A stretch of DNA of 64,000 nucleotides from Gymnothorax reevesii. Its lineage: Eukaryota; Chordata; Actinopteri; Anguilliformes; Muraenidae. The notes below the pieces were generated by a model, which had not been told where the DNA came from, made no database searches, and saw nothing but the letters and a program-made list of their open reading frames with translations. The stretch spans positions 72,007,367 to 72,071,366 of the forward strand of contig CM056580.1 in NCBI GenBank assembly GCA_029721435.1, given 5' to 3'. Below are positions 33,008 through 45,710 of the stretch, piece by piece; position 1 is the stretch's first letter, and each line of letters begins with the position of its first letter. The position numbers and the translations under genes are program-made.

Positions 33008-34387
33008 TCTCTGTGACGGTGCATTCAAGAACCTTGTGCAAGAGAGAGAAATCCAAAAAACGTATCCCTTTAATGAGTTCCGGGTCAGTGCCAAATAACA
33101 CAATTGCCAAGCTACAAAACGAAATCCAAAAACACAGTCGACTAGACAGGCAGGGGTCAGAACCAGAAAAACAGATGAGCAACGGTACATAGACGGTGGG
33201 CAAAAAGTCCTAGTCGGTAAACAAAGCAATGGGTCATACACAGGGCATCCAAACACAGGAATCGTGGTCATACAAAAATAGGTTGAAATCCAGGAAGGCA
33301 AAACAATACAAAAAAGGGCAATGGCAAGAATCTCGGTTGGACGAAACAGTCGAAGGAAAACAATACTCAATGGCATACGAAAGGCTCTGCACAAAGAAAT
33401 ATTGATCAACAGTCAGCACTGCAGTGAGGACTCTTAAATAGACGAGAGGGAAGTCACATGCTATGCAGGGAACAGATGAGCTGGATCAGACTAATTACAA
33501 AGGGAAGAACACATGAGGGAAAACCTAACCACGAAAATTGGCGAAAGCCAAGACACAAACGGGAATCACGCACACATCCTATGACATTAAAACAGCTCCG
33601 GTCAGGGAGTTCTAAGTACACAGATAATGAGTGCAGCAAAGCAATAAGGCACGTGCGAGAGATCTCGCGGAAATGCTGTGATGGTCCTGCCCTGCGGGCC
33701 CTCCCCCATCCTGCTGTCTGCACCTCCACCTCAACAAGCCACACCTGCTGCTCGTTAAGATGGAGGTGCTGAGAAGAGTATGAAGGAGCTGCACTGCCAA
33801 ATAGTCAGTGCAGCTGTATTTTGTGTTTTACTCTGTGTGTTTTGTAGCCCTGTTGGTTGCCGCTGCTCTCCTCTCTGGTTGTTAACATAAATATTTATTT
33901 AAAATTTTACTCAGCCTCTGCGTTTGGGTCCCTTTCTTCGCTGTTGGGTACATTGTCCCAGTGCCCGCTGGCTTATTGCCTTCTGCTGGCGGGACCAAAC
34001 CATGACAAACCAAGAGGGAGATGGGTAAAGCTGAGCAAGAGGCGGAGACTAGAACAGGCCGATTGCTTGGGTTAGTAGACTATGATACAAAATACAAATG
34101 TTAATCTTGTTAGTAATCAGAACAGCAAAGCAAAGGAAGTAAACGAGAATTGAAGGAATAATATTAAACTCCAGAAACCATTGAAATCACCCGAAGCACA
34201 TGAGCACACAGACAGGGGAGACGGACTGAACCAACTAGAATATGAGAAGTGCACTGGAACTGAAAATGGAGTGAACTAAAACCTGAGAAATACAAGAACA
34301 AAAAGAATAAATAAAAGACAAGATCATGAACAATGAACATGACACGCCTAATCAACGGCCTAATTAATTGTATCAGGTTCACTTGAG
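33008..34387 (-). mobile_element. Probable LTR-type insertion in Tc1 copy F
   Basis: Read on the minus strand, this block ends near the Tc1 junction with CATTAAAGGGATACG and CACCGTCACA, an LTR-like CA end. No gag, protease or polymerase motif was seen. The other boundary is not fixed and I could not match a target duplication, so calling it a solo LTR is provisional. Another LTR-like sequence (33677-34007) sits inside it. Confidence 0.45.
33677..34007. mobile_element. LTR, second copy of the 310-bp family
   Basis: The sequence TGTGATGGTCCTGCC to AAACCATGACA is related along its length to the solo LTR at 17210-17519, sharing CCTCCCCC, CTGCTGTCT, GTCCCAGTGCCCGC and CTGGCGGGAC. Unlike that copy its flanks (AATGC and AACCA) do not match, so it may have recombined with another copy or suffered a flanking deletion. 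Confidence 0.65.
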
Positions 34388-36230
34388 ATAGAACACATCA
34401 AATACTTGCACTCACTAGGGGTTTGTTGACAGTGACATTTGAATGCATATTAAACCTATGACTGTGAAGAGAATTGTCCAAAAAGCTAATAGAGGAGATC
34501 ATTGCCTGGCACAAACAAGGAAAAGGATGCAAAACGGTGGTGCAGGCACTGAATTTTCATAGAGATACAGTTTGAAACATAGTTTGCAAGTTCAGAGTTA
34601 AAGGAACTCTGAGTGACTACAGTACCAGGATGTGGCAGAAAGAGGAAGCCATCAATGCCTGCTACGAGATTCCTGAGGAGAAGGGTGGTCAAAAACTCTT
34701 GAGGGACTGCAGGAGACCCGCAGCAAGACTTGGAGGCAGGAGGCACTGGAGGTTTCAGTTTGCACCAAGGGCGCATACTGAACGTTGAAGGTCTCCAAGA
34801 CATAAACCACAACTGATCCAAAAGCACAAGCTCCAATATGCTCAAAACCATACAAATTAGCCACAGAATTTTTGGATATCTGTTCTGTGGAGTATTGAAA
34901 CTAAACTGGAATATTTCGGGCTTGAATCATGAATCAGTGGTATGTCTGCAGATGGAATAAAGAAACATATACTGAAAAGTACACCCTGCCCACAGTGAAG
35001 AATTGTGGGGCTTTTTGATGGCCTGTGGCTGAGGATATAGTGCTTCAATATCCTCTGTCTCTTTAAGGAATGCACGCGCAATTTCTAAAACCTCCTCTGT
35101 CTGCAGTTTCAGGAGGAGAAGAAATTTGAAAACCTGCCAGCGAGCAGGTTAGCTTCCCGGAGTATTTAGCCGCGGTAACTGACTCAGAGTTGGAGTGAAC
35201 TCTCAATGTGAACCGGAAAACTCAAGAGTTTCCTGCAACTCTGAGCTTACAAACTCCCACTTACCCCGCTCTCTGAAAGGGGGCCCAGCTCTACTCACCT
35301 CAAGTAGAAACAAGGCCACCTGGGTGTCAGAATTAAAATCATTCAACTACCGGAATTCTCTCCAAAGTTGGTATGCTTTCCCTATGTTAATTCGGGACTT
35401 CGCATAGCTGCGATAGCGTCCCTTTTTCCTCGAGATTCGCTAGTTCGATTTAGCTTCCCTTAGACGCTTAGCAGACTGTGTGAGATTTGGAAAAGAAATG
35501 CGAAATCCACTTCTGTGATATTGCATTGATCTTTGCTTGAATTTACCTCCTTTGCTAGCTATCAGGAAATAGACAATGCGCACGCTTACGTATCAAAACG
35601 AAGGCTGCATACGAGATATCATAAGAATATATGCTTTCCATAAGATGAAACATAAATGTAAGTCAGACACATTTGAATTCAGATTCTTTATTTTAAAAAT
35701 AAATAAATAAATAAATAATAATAATAAGACTTGGGGCAGTATGGGGCTGATGGGGGGGGCGGCCGCACCCCCTGTCCCCTCTTTTCCAACATCTATGCTG
35801 CCACTGGAAACCTGCAAAGTGTGGGAAGGCAAGATGGATTCAATCAAGTACCAGGATATCTAAGGAGAAAATGTCATGCCATCTGTAGGGAAGCTAACGC
35901 TTAGGCATCATTGGACCTTTTAACAGGACAATGATCCTCAGCATACCTCAACATCCACCTATCCCCAGTTTCAGAAGAAGTTTGGGAAGATTCTAGAGTG
36001 CCCATCACAGTCGCCTCACTTGACCCGCGTAAAAAATTTCCGGTAAGATTTGAAGAAGACAGTTGCAGCATGCAAACAAGAATATTAGTGAACCGGAGGC
36101 CTTTGATCATGAGGACTGGGCTAAGATTCCTTGGGAATGCTGCTAAAAGCTGGCGTCTGCCTATGCATCACATCTCCAGCGGGTCAAAGCGGCAAAAGGG
36201 TGCTCTACTATTAAAGATGCTAGTCATGAA
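34388..36230 (+). pseudogene. Tc1-like transposase relic (copy F)
   Basis: The first part (34430-35060) holds the N-terminal segment, IIAWHKQGKGCKTVVQALNF, then a long decayed linker and a KNCGAF-type block corresponding to VKHGGGSIMVWG. After a foreign block the relic resumes at about 35780 with degraded catalytic sequence, including FQQDNDPQHTST at about 35920-35950 (seen as TGQ/QDNDPQHTST with a shift) and CPSQSPHLTR near 36000-36025 in place of SPDLNPIE. Frameshifts are numerous and the open reading never exceeds about 70 residues in the true frames. Confidence 0.65.
35060..35780. other. Second insertion in Tc1 copy F
   Basis: This block interrupts the transposase. It contains paired words around ACTCAGAGTT and CAACTCTGAG (near 35180 and 35240), hinting at terminal or subterminal inverted repeats, plus an (AAAT)n tract near 35693-35720 and a poly-G run near 35752. 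No coding region or exact boundary was determined. Confidence 0.4.
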
Positions 36231-36689
36231 GGGGTTGAATAATTTTGAGCCAGCAGTAGTCATAAAAAGTGGCATGTTGTGTTGAATTTGGAGAAGCCAC
36301 TTTTAATATTTGTTGTGTTAAGCTATTTAAATTGTTCTTGTTTGATTTGTTCATTGCAAATAGCTGAAAGTTTGTAAATTTTGCCAATAAACCTAATTTG
36401 CAACAGGGGTTGAATAATTTTGATAGCAACTGTACATTTTAACTCATGCAACCCTTTGCCAAAATTGTCCAATGCAGTTGTTTCGCTTATTCCTTATGTT
36501 GGACAATTCTTCCTAAAACACATTCATTTTCCCTCAGGGATTTTTTTTCCTGGAACCAGGAGGCTAACATCAAAGACATTCGAGGAAGGAAGACTCCTCA
36601 TTCATCCCCAAAAGACCCTCATAATAAGAAATTGGTCACACTTCCTGTCTCCAAAGTGGGCGCGGTTGCGAAAGTATTTTGAACGTTCT

Positions 36690-37172
36690 ATTTGTAACGT
36701 GGGAAGATGGCAGTATTGGCTTTTTTTTTTTGTTAAGCCCAGTCTGGAACTAGGTTTGGGCATGTCCTGGGCATGTCTGAGTTGGAAAGTCCCAGAGAAC
36801 TAAAACAGGTCTAAAAGGTGGGAGGGGGCTGCAAAAGTGTATGAAAGGAGAGAAATTGAGAGAGTAAAGTAGTAGGAGAAATTGCAAGGAGAAGGATACA
36901 TTTGACCAGACCTGTCACACTTTTCAAGACCTGTGAAGCTTTTTGTGGATTTTTGCCTGTGTTAGAGCATTTTCCTCATCCGGAACATCACCAAGCAACC
37001 CCATCTCAAGGGACTGTAAATATTTTTTTTCTTGTATATTATCAATCTTGGTCAGTAGTATAAATTGTAGGTTTGTGTTTGTCTTTGTTTAATTAAATCT
37101 GTTTGAGTTTTAAAATTTTGTCTTTCATCCCTTGCTGTCATAAATGTCATAACAAATTGGGGCCGTAACATA
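36690..37172 (+). mobile_element. LTR 3' end with possible primer-binding site
   Basis: The sequence ends CATAAATGTCATAACA at about 37154 and is followed by AATTGGGGCCGTAACA, which has the form of a retroelement primer-binding site (TGGnn start just after a CA terminus). AATTAAA, a possible polyadenylation signal, lies near 37090. The LTR 5' edge was not found and no gag follows, so the copy is a fragment. Superfamily (BEL or gypsy) is undecided. Confidence 0.4.
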
Positions 37173-38216
37173 CTTCACTGAAAAAAGTAAAACAGTGCTG
37201 TTGTTCATTGAATGTGTTTTTTTGTCATTACATGAGTTGAAAATTATAAGTTTACTAATTTAAACTAAACCCTCTAGTTTATGGTTATGGCTCAACTGAT
37301 TTTTTTTATTTTATTTGAGTATAATGAATGGATTAATTATTTACATTGAGCCAATGCTCAAAATAAGGTTTGATTGGTTACTTCAATTTTTTAAAGTTTA
37401 CCCAAGGTTTTCTCTTTTCAGTGTTGTGGTAAATATTGGAATATAAAAGTATCTGTCTTATATCTGGATGATGCGTTTGTATTTGATTTTACTTTGCTTC
37501 ATCAGGTATTTTTTTACGCCGCTGTCAATAGTAGGCATTACAAATATGAGTTAGCTGGCAAGGTTGGGCGTTCGCATATTATTGTGACTGCCATTAGCGA
37601 GCTTGAATGACTTGCCAAAACGAAACAATATCAGCTAGTTTATTCTAAGTTATGAGGCTGGAATGAAATACAACAGTTGCTGGTTTATAAGATGGACAGC
37701 ATGTTCCTATTATTACACCCTATTGCTGCACGAGGTTTCAGTATTTTTAACATGCACGGACAACAGCGCAAGACATGGTACACACTTGATGTTTGCGCCT
37801 TACTTTGCCGCTTTTTAAAAATCTGATATCAACCCAGTGCAAGATCATAGCAATCTAATAGGCTACATTCCTTTTCCCTCTAAAAATGATAAGACCTCAA
37901 TGACAATGATAGCATTACTGAGCAGAGAAAAATGAGCATTATTTCAGTCCACACTGTATTTTTGTTTTGCCAGATGTTACGTGAGCGCTGCTGAGAGAGA
38001 CACAGTTCTTAAACAAAGTTCATTTTCTCCTGATCTGTTGGTCTTAAAAATAGCATTGGAGCACCAGAATGGTCGGAAGATAAGAGAAACAAGTCCAACA
38101 TTTACAGAAGTCCAACATTTACTTCTGTGACAATGGGGGAAAATAATTGGTGTTAATTTATGTTCACTTTCACTTTCCCCCATTGGAATCAATACATTCA
38201 GCACCACCACAAGTCT
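37173..38216. other. Intergenic DNA
   Basis: Nothing recognisable in this stretch beyond AT-rich sequence. Confidence 0.35.
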
Positions 38217-38224
38217 GTCTAAAG

Positions 38225-38531
38225 CAGGGGTGGGCAATCACGGTCCTGGAGGGCCGGTGTGTATGCAGGTTTTTAATCCTATCAATTACCCTAACTAATT
38301 GAGTTAATTGATTGCATGCACAAATATAGATTTTCGCAATGATATGATCAAAGGAAAATGTTTTATGAAGGGAGACAAGACTAGCCTTTGTAGTTTTATG
38401 ATAATTTAAAGAAATGCGCATGAAACGTCAGATTTCATAAATGGTTTGGCTAATTGAGACAATCAACTAATTAAAGACCAGACATTGGTGTGAAAACCAG
38501 GGACAGATACGGCCCTCGCTGCCCACCTCTG
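38225..38531. mobile_element. hAT MITE, 307 bp
   Basis: Ends CAGGGGTGGGCAATC and CTGCCCACCTCTG are inverted and belong to a very common fish hAT MITE type (the left end continues GGTCCTGGAGGGCCGG). An exact 8-bp duplication GTCTAAAG lies at 38217-38224 and 38532-38539. It has no coding capacity. Confidence 0.92.
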
Positions 38532-38547
38532 GTCTAAAGGGATGGGG

Positions 38548-39639
38548 TGTTGTGTTCTGGGGTCCTGGCCTTTGGCCAGGACAGCATTTATGGTTTTAAC
38601 AGTTTCATGTTCAAGATTTCATAGATCATTGTTCAGGTTCATAGTCACAGTTTTAACAGTTTCATGTTCCATAGTTCAAGTGTCATAGTTTCATAGTTCA
38701 TGCTCATAGTTCATGCCATAGTTCTAACAGTTTCTTGTATCAGGTCATTGCATTTCATAATTCGCATTCATTGTCCATGTTTTTACTTTTCCATGTTTTT
38801 GTTTTCGCCAGGTCTGCCAAGCCACTCCACCGCTTGTCTGCGTTCCGCCCCGTGCCTTCATTGTTGCACATTTCTAAGCTATGGTTGGCTTTGGTGTTTC
38901 TCCCTTCCTTCTGTGCTGTGCTGATTCGGGGCTCTCTAAGCTTAATTGGCAATTAACTGTTTTTTAAGTTACTAACATTTACTAACACTCACTGGGTGGT
39001 GTAATTCTTAGATAGGCACATTACTTATACTACTAATTTAGACAGGGAGTTTATTGTCATGATTCCTACTTTACTATTTTAAGTCTTGCTGTCCTTTTCT
39101 GTTCTTAACATTCATGCTTGCTTCCAAACTGCATACTTAATTGGTACTTAAGCTAAGCACACTCATTCTCTTAATGAGCAAATCTTGTCAACCAATCTTT
39201 GTCCATGTCCAATGATCTTGCCATGCCTCTTGTTTCTCCTTCTCCAGGTGTTGCCCCTTGTGTCTTGATTTCTAGCCTTTATCTGGATGCGGTGGAAGTT
39301 GGCTGGCAGACAGTGTCTCAAGTTTCGTTTCATGTACAAGTCTTCGCTCATGTTCACGCTTCCAAGTTCTTGTTTCCAAGTCTTGTTCATAGCCTTTGTA
39401 TATATAGCCATAGTCTTGTTGTTTATTTTCGTTCTTGCATTTCTGCCTGGAGTTTCTAGTGTTTTTTGTTCTTGCCGTTTTTGCTATTTAGTTTCCCAGC
39501 TCTGTGTAGCTTACCTTAGTTTGTATTTTGCAACCCTTTGGGCCGAGTTTTTTGTTGGCCCTCGTGCCTGTTTTCTTTTGTTTAATAAATCCTCATTTCC
39601 CTTCCACCTCGCATCTGGTGTCTCTCTGATTTCGCATCA
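38548..39639 (+). mobile_element. Solo LTR, copy 2 (1092 bp)
   Basis: The element starts TGTTGTGTTCTGGGG and ends GATTTCGCATCA, with a 5-bp duplication TGGGG at 38543-38547 and 39640-39644. AATAAA is at about 39583, some 50 bases before the end, so transcription would be on the plus strand. It is a full-length relative of the LTR at 2974-4687 without the 696-bp insertion there. No retroelement genes flank it. It lies 11 bases from the hAT MITE. Confidence 0.9.
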
Positions 39640-39644
39640 TGGGG

Positions 39645-42600
39645 CACTTACATGACTGATATCACAAACGACTCCTCGGTGAGGAGTCTTGTTCTTCAAG
39701 AGTCTTTGCTAATATCAAAAACGATGCACTTCCGGGTGAAGGGATACCTCTCTAAAGGTACCTCAAGAGATAGCTCTGCGTCTTATTGCTAGAAGATAAT
39801 GTTTTAAATATAGATAAATGTGTTAGAGATTAAAATTGCCGTATGAGTGAAATATCTTTTATTTAATCTTTACAATGCAAAAAATGAAAATGAGCTGAGT
39901 ATTAGCAGTGACAGTTGAGTTGGTTGATAGCCTACACATTAAATCTAACATTACAAACAGGATGAATAGGAGATGATCTATAGAAGCGAGTAGTCCTGTT
40001 CTTGATGGTTGTTAAAGTAAGCAAAATGATCAAACATTTTAGATGTGTAACTGTTGCTAGCAGTGTGAATGTGAGTTTTCTTTGCTCGGCTATGGTTGAC
40101 AGGAACGTGATGTTTTCTGCCAAAAGTTATATTGACCATAGCCCAGAGTATTTCCTGATCAAAGAAAGGGGGATGGATTGCTGTCTCTTCAAAACTGCAT
40201 GGCATATATCCCCCGCATCCCCAGCGCCTGTGGTAACACAGCTTTTTAAAGAGATTACATATTTTCTTGAAGGTTAAAAAGTTATCAAAAGAAAGCATAG
40301 AGAGCAAGTAGGCTGCACAAAATACACCAGAAAAGAAACCGCTTACTCCATTCCGGTACTGTTGTGGCGAATTTAAATATCTTTGCAGGTGTACTTTCAT
40401 TTTGTCTTTCAAGATGCTGTAAGGATTTTCTATTTTTAATTAAAACTACAAAAACACAGAATTCAGTGAAATAACATGAGTTCTTTCGATCGTGAGAGAG
40501 AGAAGGATGAGGTCAGCACTATGAGTTCGATGAACATTTCCACAATAGCAATTAAATTTTGATTGAATTGTAATCAAGTGCATGAATTATGTTTGATGTT
40601 TTAATGAATGTGCATGAAAGAACACTTATAGAAACTCTGACTTCATTTGACTGTTTGCGACGTTTACTCTACCCACAATAGATGTGAGTGCACAGGTATG
40701 CACGTGCATCATAAATGAAATATTTTGTGTCGGTACTGCTACTTCCATACATCAATTCAGCGGCAAATGAATAATAAATGTGTATGGAATGAGGATATAT
40801 GGTATGCATATGTGGCAAGGGATCAAAAATGCAAAACCCACAACTGCAATTACAAAATCCTGAATTGATTACAAGCACATGCAGTTCATACCTGGGGCAT
40901 CCTCTGAAGAGCAGAGTACTCCTAGCAGCCTCCTCAGCCACAAGACCATTACTCCACTGTGCCCTGCCACTGATATAATAGCCTGGGTACGTCAAGCTTA
41001 TCATGGCGAATGATCAGACATGTTTAAGCACAACAGAAGTGCCATAGGCCTACTAAAAAAAAAAACTTGATCAGTGAGTGCAAAAAACGCATGAAGTATA
41101 CCTCATGATTACTTCACATACTACTGAACTGATTCTTGTCTCCCCTCGCAAAGTCACGCCATAAAACTCCTTTGTACATGATGACTGAACGCACATTCAC
41201 TAATTTTCACAAGTAAGATTGCACTGAGGCCCAAGCTCTGAGTGGAGAATTGGCCCTCATGAAGGTTTCAGATTGACTCCTCAAAAGAAAACTATCAAAA
41301 ACAGCACTTACATGAATATCATTGCATTTTCATTTGTAATATTTTCCTCAAAAATGGAAATCCATCTTTATCATTGGTTTCATTATTATTGCATCTTTCT
41401 AAAGTAGTTCATAGTAATCTATAAGAGAGCGAAAGGCCACTCAGAGATTGCATACGTCTGCCAGCAGGTTTACATCCACTTGCACATATGATCAGCTCCA
41501 GAATCTGGATCTGTATCTGGATTGGTCTGGAAATTTAATCACCTCTTCCCATTCATACAGTCCAACTTCCCATAACATTTTGCAGTAGTCTGTTGAATAG
41601 ACTAGGGGGGTTCCAAAACTCGGTCCAGTGGGCCAAAGTTCTTTTTGCACAAGAGTTCCGGACAAACAATATTTATCATTAGCATACAAGGACCCCCTTG
41701 AAAATGAGATGGTCCATGTCAAGGCGCTATCCTTGTAATTAAATAAATGTGCCTATTCATTAAATCAGATAATGTTCCCAAATACCCTGATAGACAGGGC
41801 AAAACAACAATATACTTTTGTATGAACTTGTTAAAGTAACATAATTGTGTAATATAAACTGCCTACAACTTTATGGAAATATAAAATTAAATTGTTCATG
41901 ACTGTGCTTTATATATTCACTAAATTCAATCTCTGCGGGGAAAACTCTGTAAGTCACCAATTATTCCCAATGTGTATTCACCTGGAGTATGTAAAATGGG
42001 GTCTAGATCTACAACCAATCTAATTATACAGGTGATACAGTGCGGTCTGGTGAGAGACACTTAGGTAAATGGACATGGAGTTTATATTTAATTAAGGTTA
42101 CAGCATATTATTATCAAATAATAGCTGTGATTAACAGCTGCAGTGAAAGCCTGGCAGAGCATCACTGGGGAGGGAGCCCAGCATTTGTCGATGGCTATGG
42201 GTTCCAGACTTCAGGCAGTCATTGACTGCAAAGGGTTTGCCTCCATGTATTAAAAGTGACAATTTAATTGATGATTATGGCAGTTTGTACAATTATTTTG
42301 AAGTCCCTTAAACTGAGGGCATTGTTTATGAATGAGTACACATCCTACCTTTGGTCATGCAATTTCTTTTGGCAGAAGTCTTAAATGTATGTGAAAGTGC
42401 ACTTCAAGCACAACTTGATTGTTTCTTTTCAAATACATCATGATGGATTTGGAAAAATAAAACAATGCAACTAAGCAAGAACGATGAAAATTGAGTCAAC
42501 TGTCAAAATATTTGTGGACCTAACTGTATTGCTGGGCATTTTATACTCCAGTATTGATTAATATAATATCATTAAGGATAAAAATTACAGCCAAGGGAGT

Positions 42601-44190
42601 GTATATTCATATATGTGCAACACTACACAAAACATAAAAAAGCAAATTAAAATAGCAAAATTAACACCAAATATGTTAACAAGGTAATGAAGACCAATGA
42701 CTCGCTTTGTGAAGTTGACATATATTTATTAGACTGCAAAAAGCTCAAAAAAATACATTTGTACATTATAAAATCTATAAGCTTGCCAAATAGACCCAAG
42801 TTTTCCAAAGAAAAGCAGCCAGTGCATCTGTCCAGAAAGAATTGCTTGGCATCATGAAGGCATCTCAGTCTCTATAGGATCAGTAACTTGACTCTCCACA
42901 AAATGGTCAGTGGCAATGCATTCAAGCCAAACCACTAGGCTACATCATACCATATTTCCCATCAACGCAGAGGTGCTGAGTGCATTCTCCCCTTGAAGTA
43001 GCCCTCATTGAACACAATCTGCTTATTGAGTGCTTAAACATAGCAGGGTGTCCACTTCAGTGAAGTGCATTGATCCACTGCTTTGCCAGTGCATGGCTTT
43101 CCACAGCCAAGACCTGACCTGTTTGTATTGACCTGTCTCCCCATGGGAGGATACAGAGCCAACAGCAATCAAATCATCAGAGAGAAGAACAGAACTGCTC
43201 TGAGAACAGTCCTTTGGTTTTTCGTACACACAGCTCAACTCACAGCCTCCCTGAAAGCCATAATTTACCATATAAACTTAATTTGCCATGTCATAAAAAA
43301 GTGAATTTCAGTATTCCTTTACGGTTGCAAGGTATTTATTATATTCACTATCTCTGTTCCACACTGTAGAATTGAAACAATTAAATTCTGAGATGAGGAA
43401 AACCAATGTCTCCCTTTGATGACGATTTTTATTATTATTATTATCATCATAATTTATTTAATTTTATTTTTTGCAGTAAGTTTATGGTAAAATTGTTTTC
43501 CCTGTGCAACGATGGAAATGCATCTTACTAGAAAAGGTAAAAAAAACATTTTATGTTTGCACTGAGGTGTGCTGTGCAACCTTGGTCTCCCTGTGCCATG
43601 TTCATCATTGCATTATATGCCTAAGAATGTACTTTAAAAGATAGGAGATTGCATTTTATTGCCAAAAATGGTGCAATGCCTCGGAGAGTGCTGTGTCCTA
43701 TAGCTGAAAGCAGTTTGATCCAACTGATAGTAGGTGGAGAAATAGCAAAGGGATAATGAAATGCAGTGGGAAGAAACAGTTCTTGCGGTCCAGGGACCCA
43801 TATCCTGTCAGTGCTGTTGAACACATCCTATCCCACTCTCCACATTTCATTAGAAAGTCCAACTGGAGATCAATGTAAAAGCCTTTTATGGAGAGGGAGC
43901 AGATGGGGGTGCAACTCTTTCAACCCATCATACATCAATGCAAGGTATGTGAGAAAAAATTAAATACAGTGAATACTATTTGCTTCTAACAAATTTCAAT
44001 CAAACTGTGCTGCCATCAAGCAAAAGCTATCAAAAAATTATCATGGAAGCCATCATTTGCTGACTGCTCTGTATTTTGGTAGCGTTTCCCACTGCAGTCT
44101 GATGCACAGAAAACCTGCCCGTACTCAGACACAAACTGAAGATTTGCCATTTTGAATTGCACTTTAACCCCTCTAATAACTTGGAATAAC

Positions 44191-44232
<42 letters not shown>

Positions 44233-45705
44233 TCTTTTGAATTGTGCCTTAGTTAGAACCATGTAACATAGGCCATTTGCATGGAAGTACTGCAGGTTCA
44301 ATACAAACTGTTGTTGGGAAGGTTAACACCTCTCTCATTTATTATTCATGGGTCTCTTTTTTTTTTTTGCTTAATGCCATAGGATTGTACGGATGTTCTG
44401 CACTTCTCATTGTCACTTTGGATTAGAGTGTCTGCTTAGTACTGCAATGTACTTCATTGAGTTGACTCATGTCTTATACTGAAGGCAAGTACATGATCGG
44501 AAATAAACATCAACTCAAATGTGGCCGCTATATCCAGCAAGGAACAGGAACTAAGCAAGTAGAGCTGGATATGCCATCATTTACTCCATGCAGGACATTC
44601 AGATAATTGCGTAAATTGCCTTGCAGTTTGAAGAAAAACAAAAGATTTAACCCTGGAAGGGAAGTAACTACTCTACTTGGCCTCTGTTTAGAATGACTAA
44701 TGACACTCACAAATCACAGGTTAAAGACCCTTCAGCTCCTGTGACTAAGAGCTATGAAGCCTTGTTTCTCATTTCAGTAAAACTGGTGCAATAATAGGCA
44801 GGTCATTTGCTAACAAAGTAGTAGATGGAAAGATTAAAACTGGTGGCGTTGAGTAAAGGATTATTTGGAGGCATCAAATGTTGTGTTTGTCAGCCACATA
44901 CAACAGGATGAGGCACGGAGGACTGGAGCCAAAACTATTTCAAACTTGGCACATTGCATTTGGAGCATTTCATTATCATATCCAACATCAGTACTTCTTC
45001 ATTGTGCATCCTTGGTTTTAGGAGCATCCACTCTGAATAGCTTACTGTTAGCACAAACATCAGTTGCATGTGCGTGACATGCTCTAACATTTGCATTGTG
45101 CTTCATTATTGCGTTGTATTAAAATCAGCAATTGAGGAACTGCTGCAGAGAGAGGTGAGATCCATTAAGCACAGACTCCTGCTGTGTCCTGGTAATAGAG
45201 GTATTAATTCAAATAAAAGCTGCGAGCAATTACAGACAATCTACAGCTCTGCATGCCTTTTGACTGCTCAATCAGACTTGAATGACTTTCCTGAGGTGCA
45301 TTAAAGCCTAATGTCATGGTGAAATATTTAAATTTATTTTTTTATCTACTAAATAGTAAATACAGAAGAATCATGTGGCGATTCGCCTGTCACTGACAGC
45401 AGAGGTCATTTTAGGTATTATGTTGAGTGTGTTACAGCGGATGCAGCAATATGGCAAAGGACGGCTTAAATTGGACACAAAGATTGATTTTGTTGTTTAG
45501 AGCTGATCAGCTGAAAGCAGAAAAGGTTTTGTAAATGACATTCAGAAAGTTACAGCAATCTTACTTCACTGACGGTAAAGCTGAACAATGCAGTTGCAAC
45601 AAGCGCATTGGACAGTGAGACATATCTGATTTAAGTTCCATACTTTGACACTTAATAAATGTCAGCTTTAAACTTTTGTAAATATTAGCCGCCGCCCCTC
45701 CATTT
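39645..45705. other. Repeat-poor block, about 6 kb
   Basis: This is the longest stretch without a recognisable mobile element. No exon series or coding frame could be supported. A short hairpin GACTCCTC-GGT-GAGGAGTC sits near 39670-39690. Segments such as 45130-45310 have balanced composition with homeodomain-type words (AATTA) and look like candidate conserved non-coding sequence, which I cannot test here. Confidence 0.4.
44190..44232. repeat. (TTA)n microsatellite
   Basis: About 14 uninterrupted ATT/TTA units. Confidence 0.95.
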
Positions 45706-45710
45706 TTAAA

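Larger units (their letters stand above)
32771..36434 (+). mobile_element. Tc1-like transposon F, split by LTR and other insertions
   Basis: The left end TACAGCTGCAATCAAAATTA at 32771 and the right end AATTTTGATAGCAACTGTA at 36434 are inverted; both carry the adjoining word CAACCCC / GGGGTTG. Tc1 sequence is recognisable at 32771 to about 33005, about 34388-35060 and about 35780-36434. Two large foreign blocks separate these pieces, which enlarges an element of about 1.6 kb to 3.66 kb. Confidence 0.85.

Noticed and set aside
36420..36803. 127-codon open frame on the plus strand
   Set aside because: It starts in the Tc1 terminal repeat and has no recognisable domain.
40898..41000. Possible exon on the minus strand bounded by CCCAG and CAG|GTATGA splice-like signals, reading GYYISGRAQWSNGLV or AIISVAGHSGVMV
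   Set aside because: No recognisable protein, no neighbouring exon, and two competing frames; splice-like dinucleotides are common by chance.
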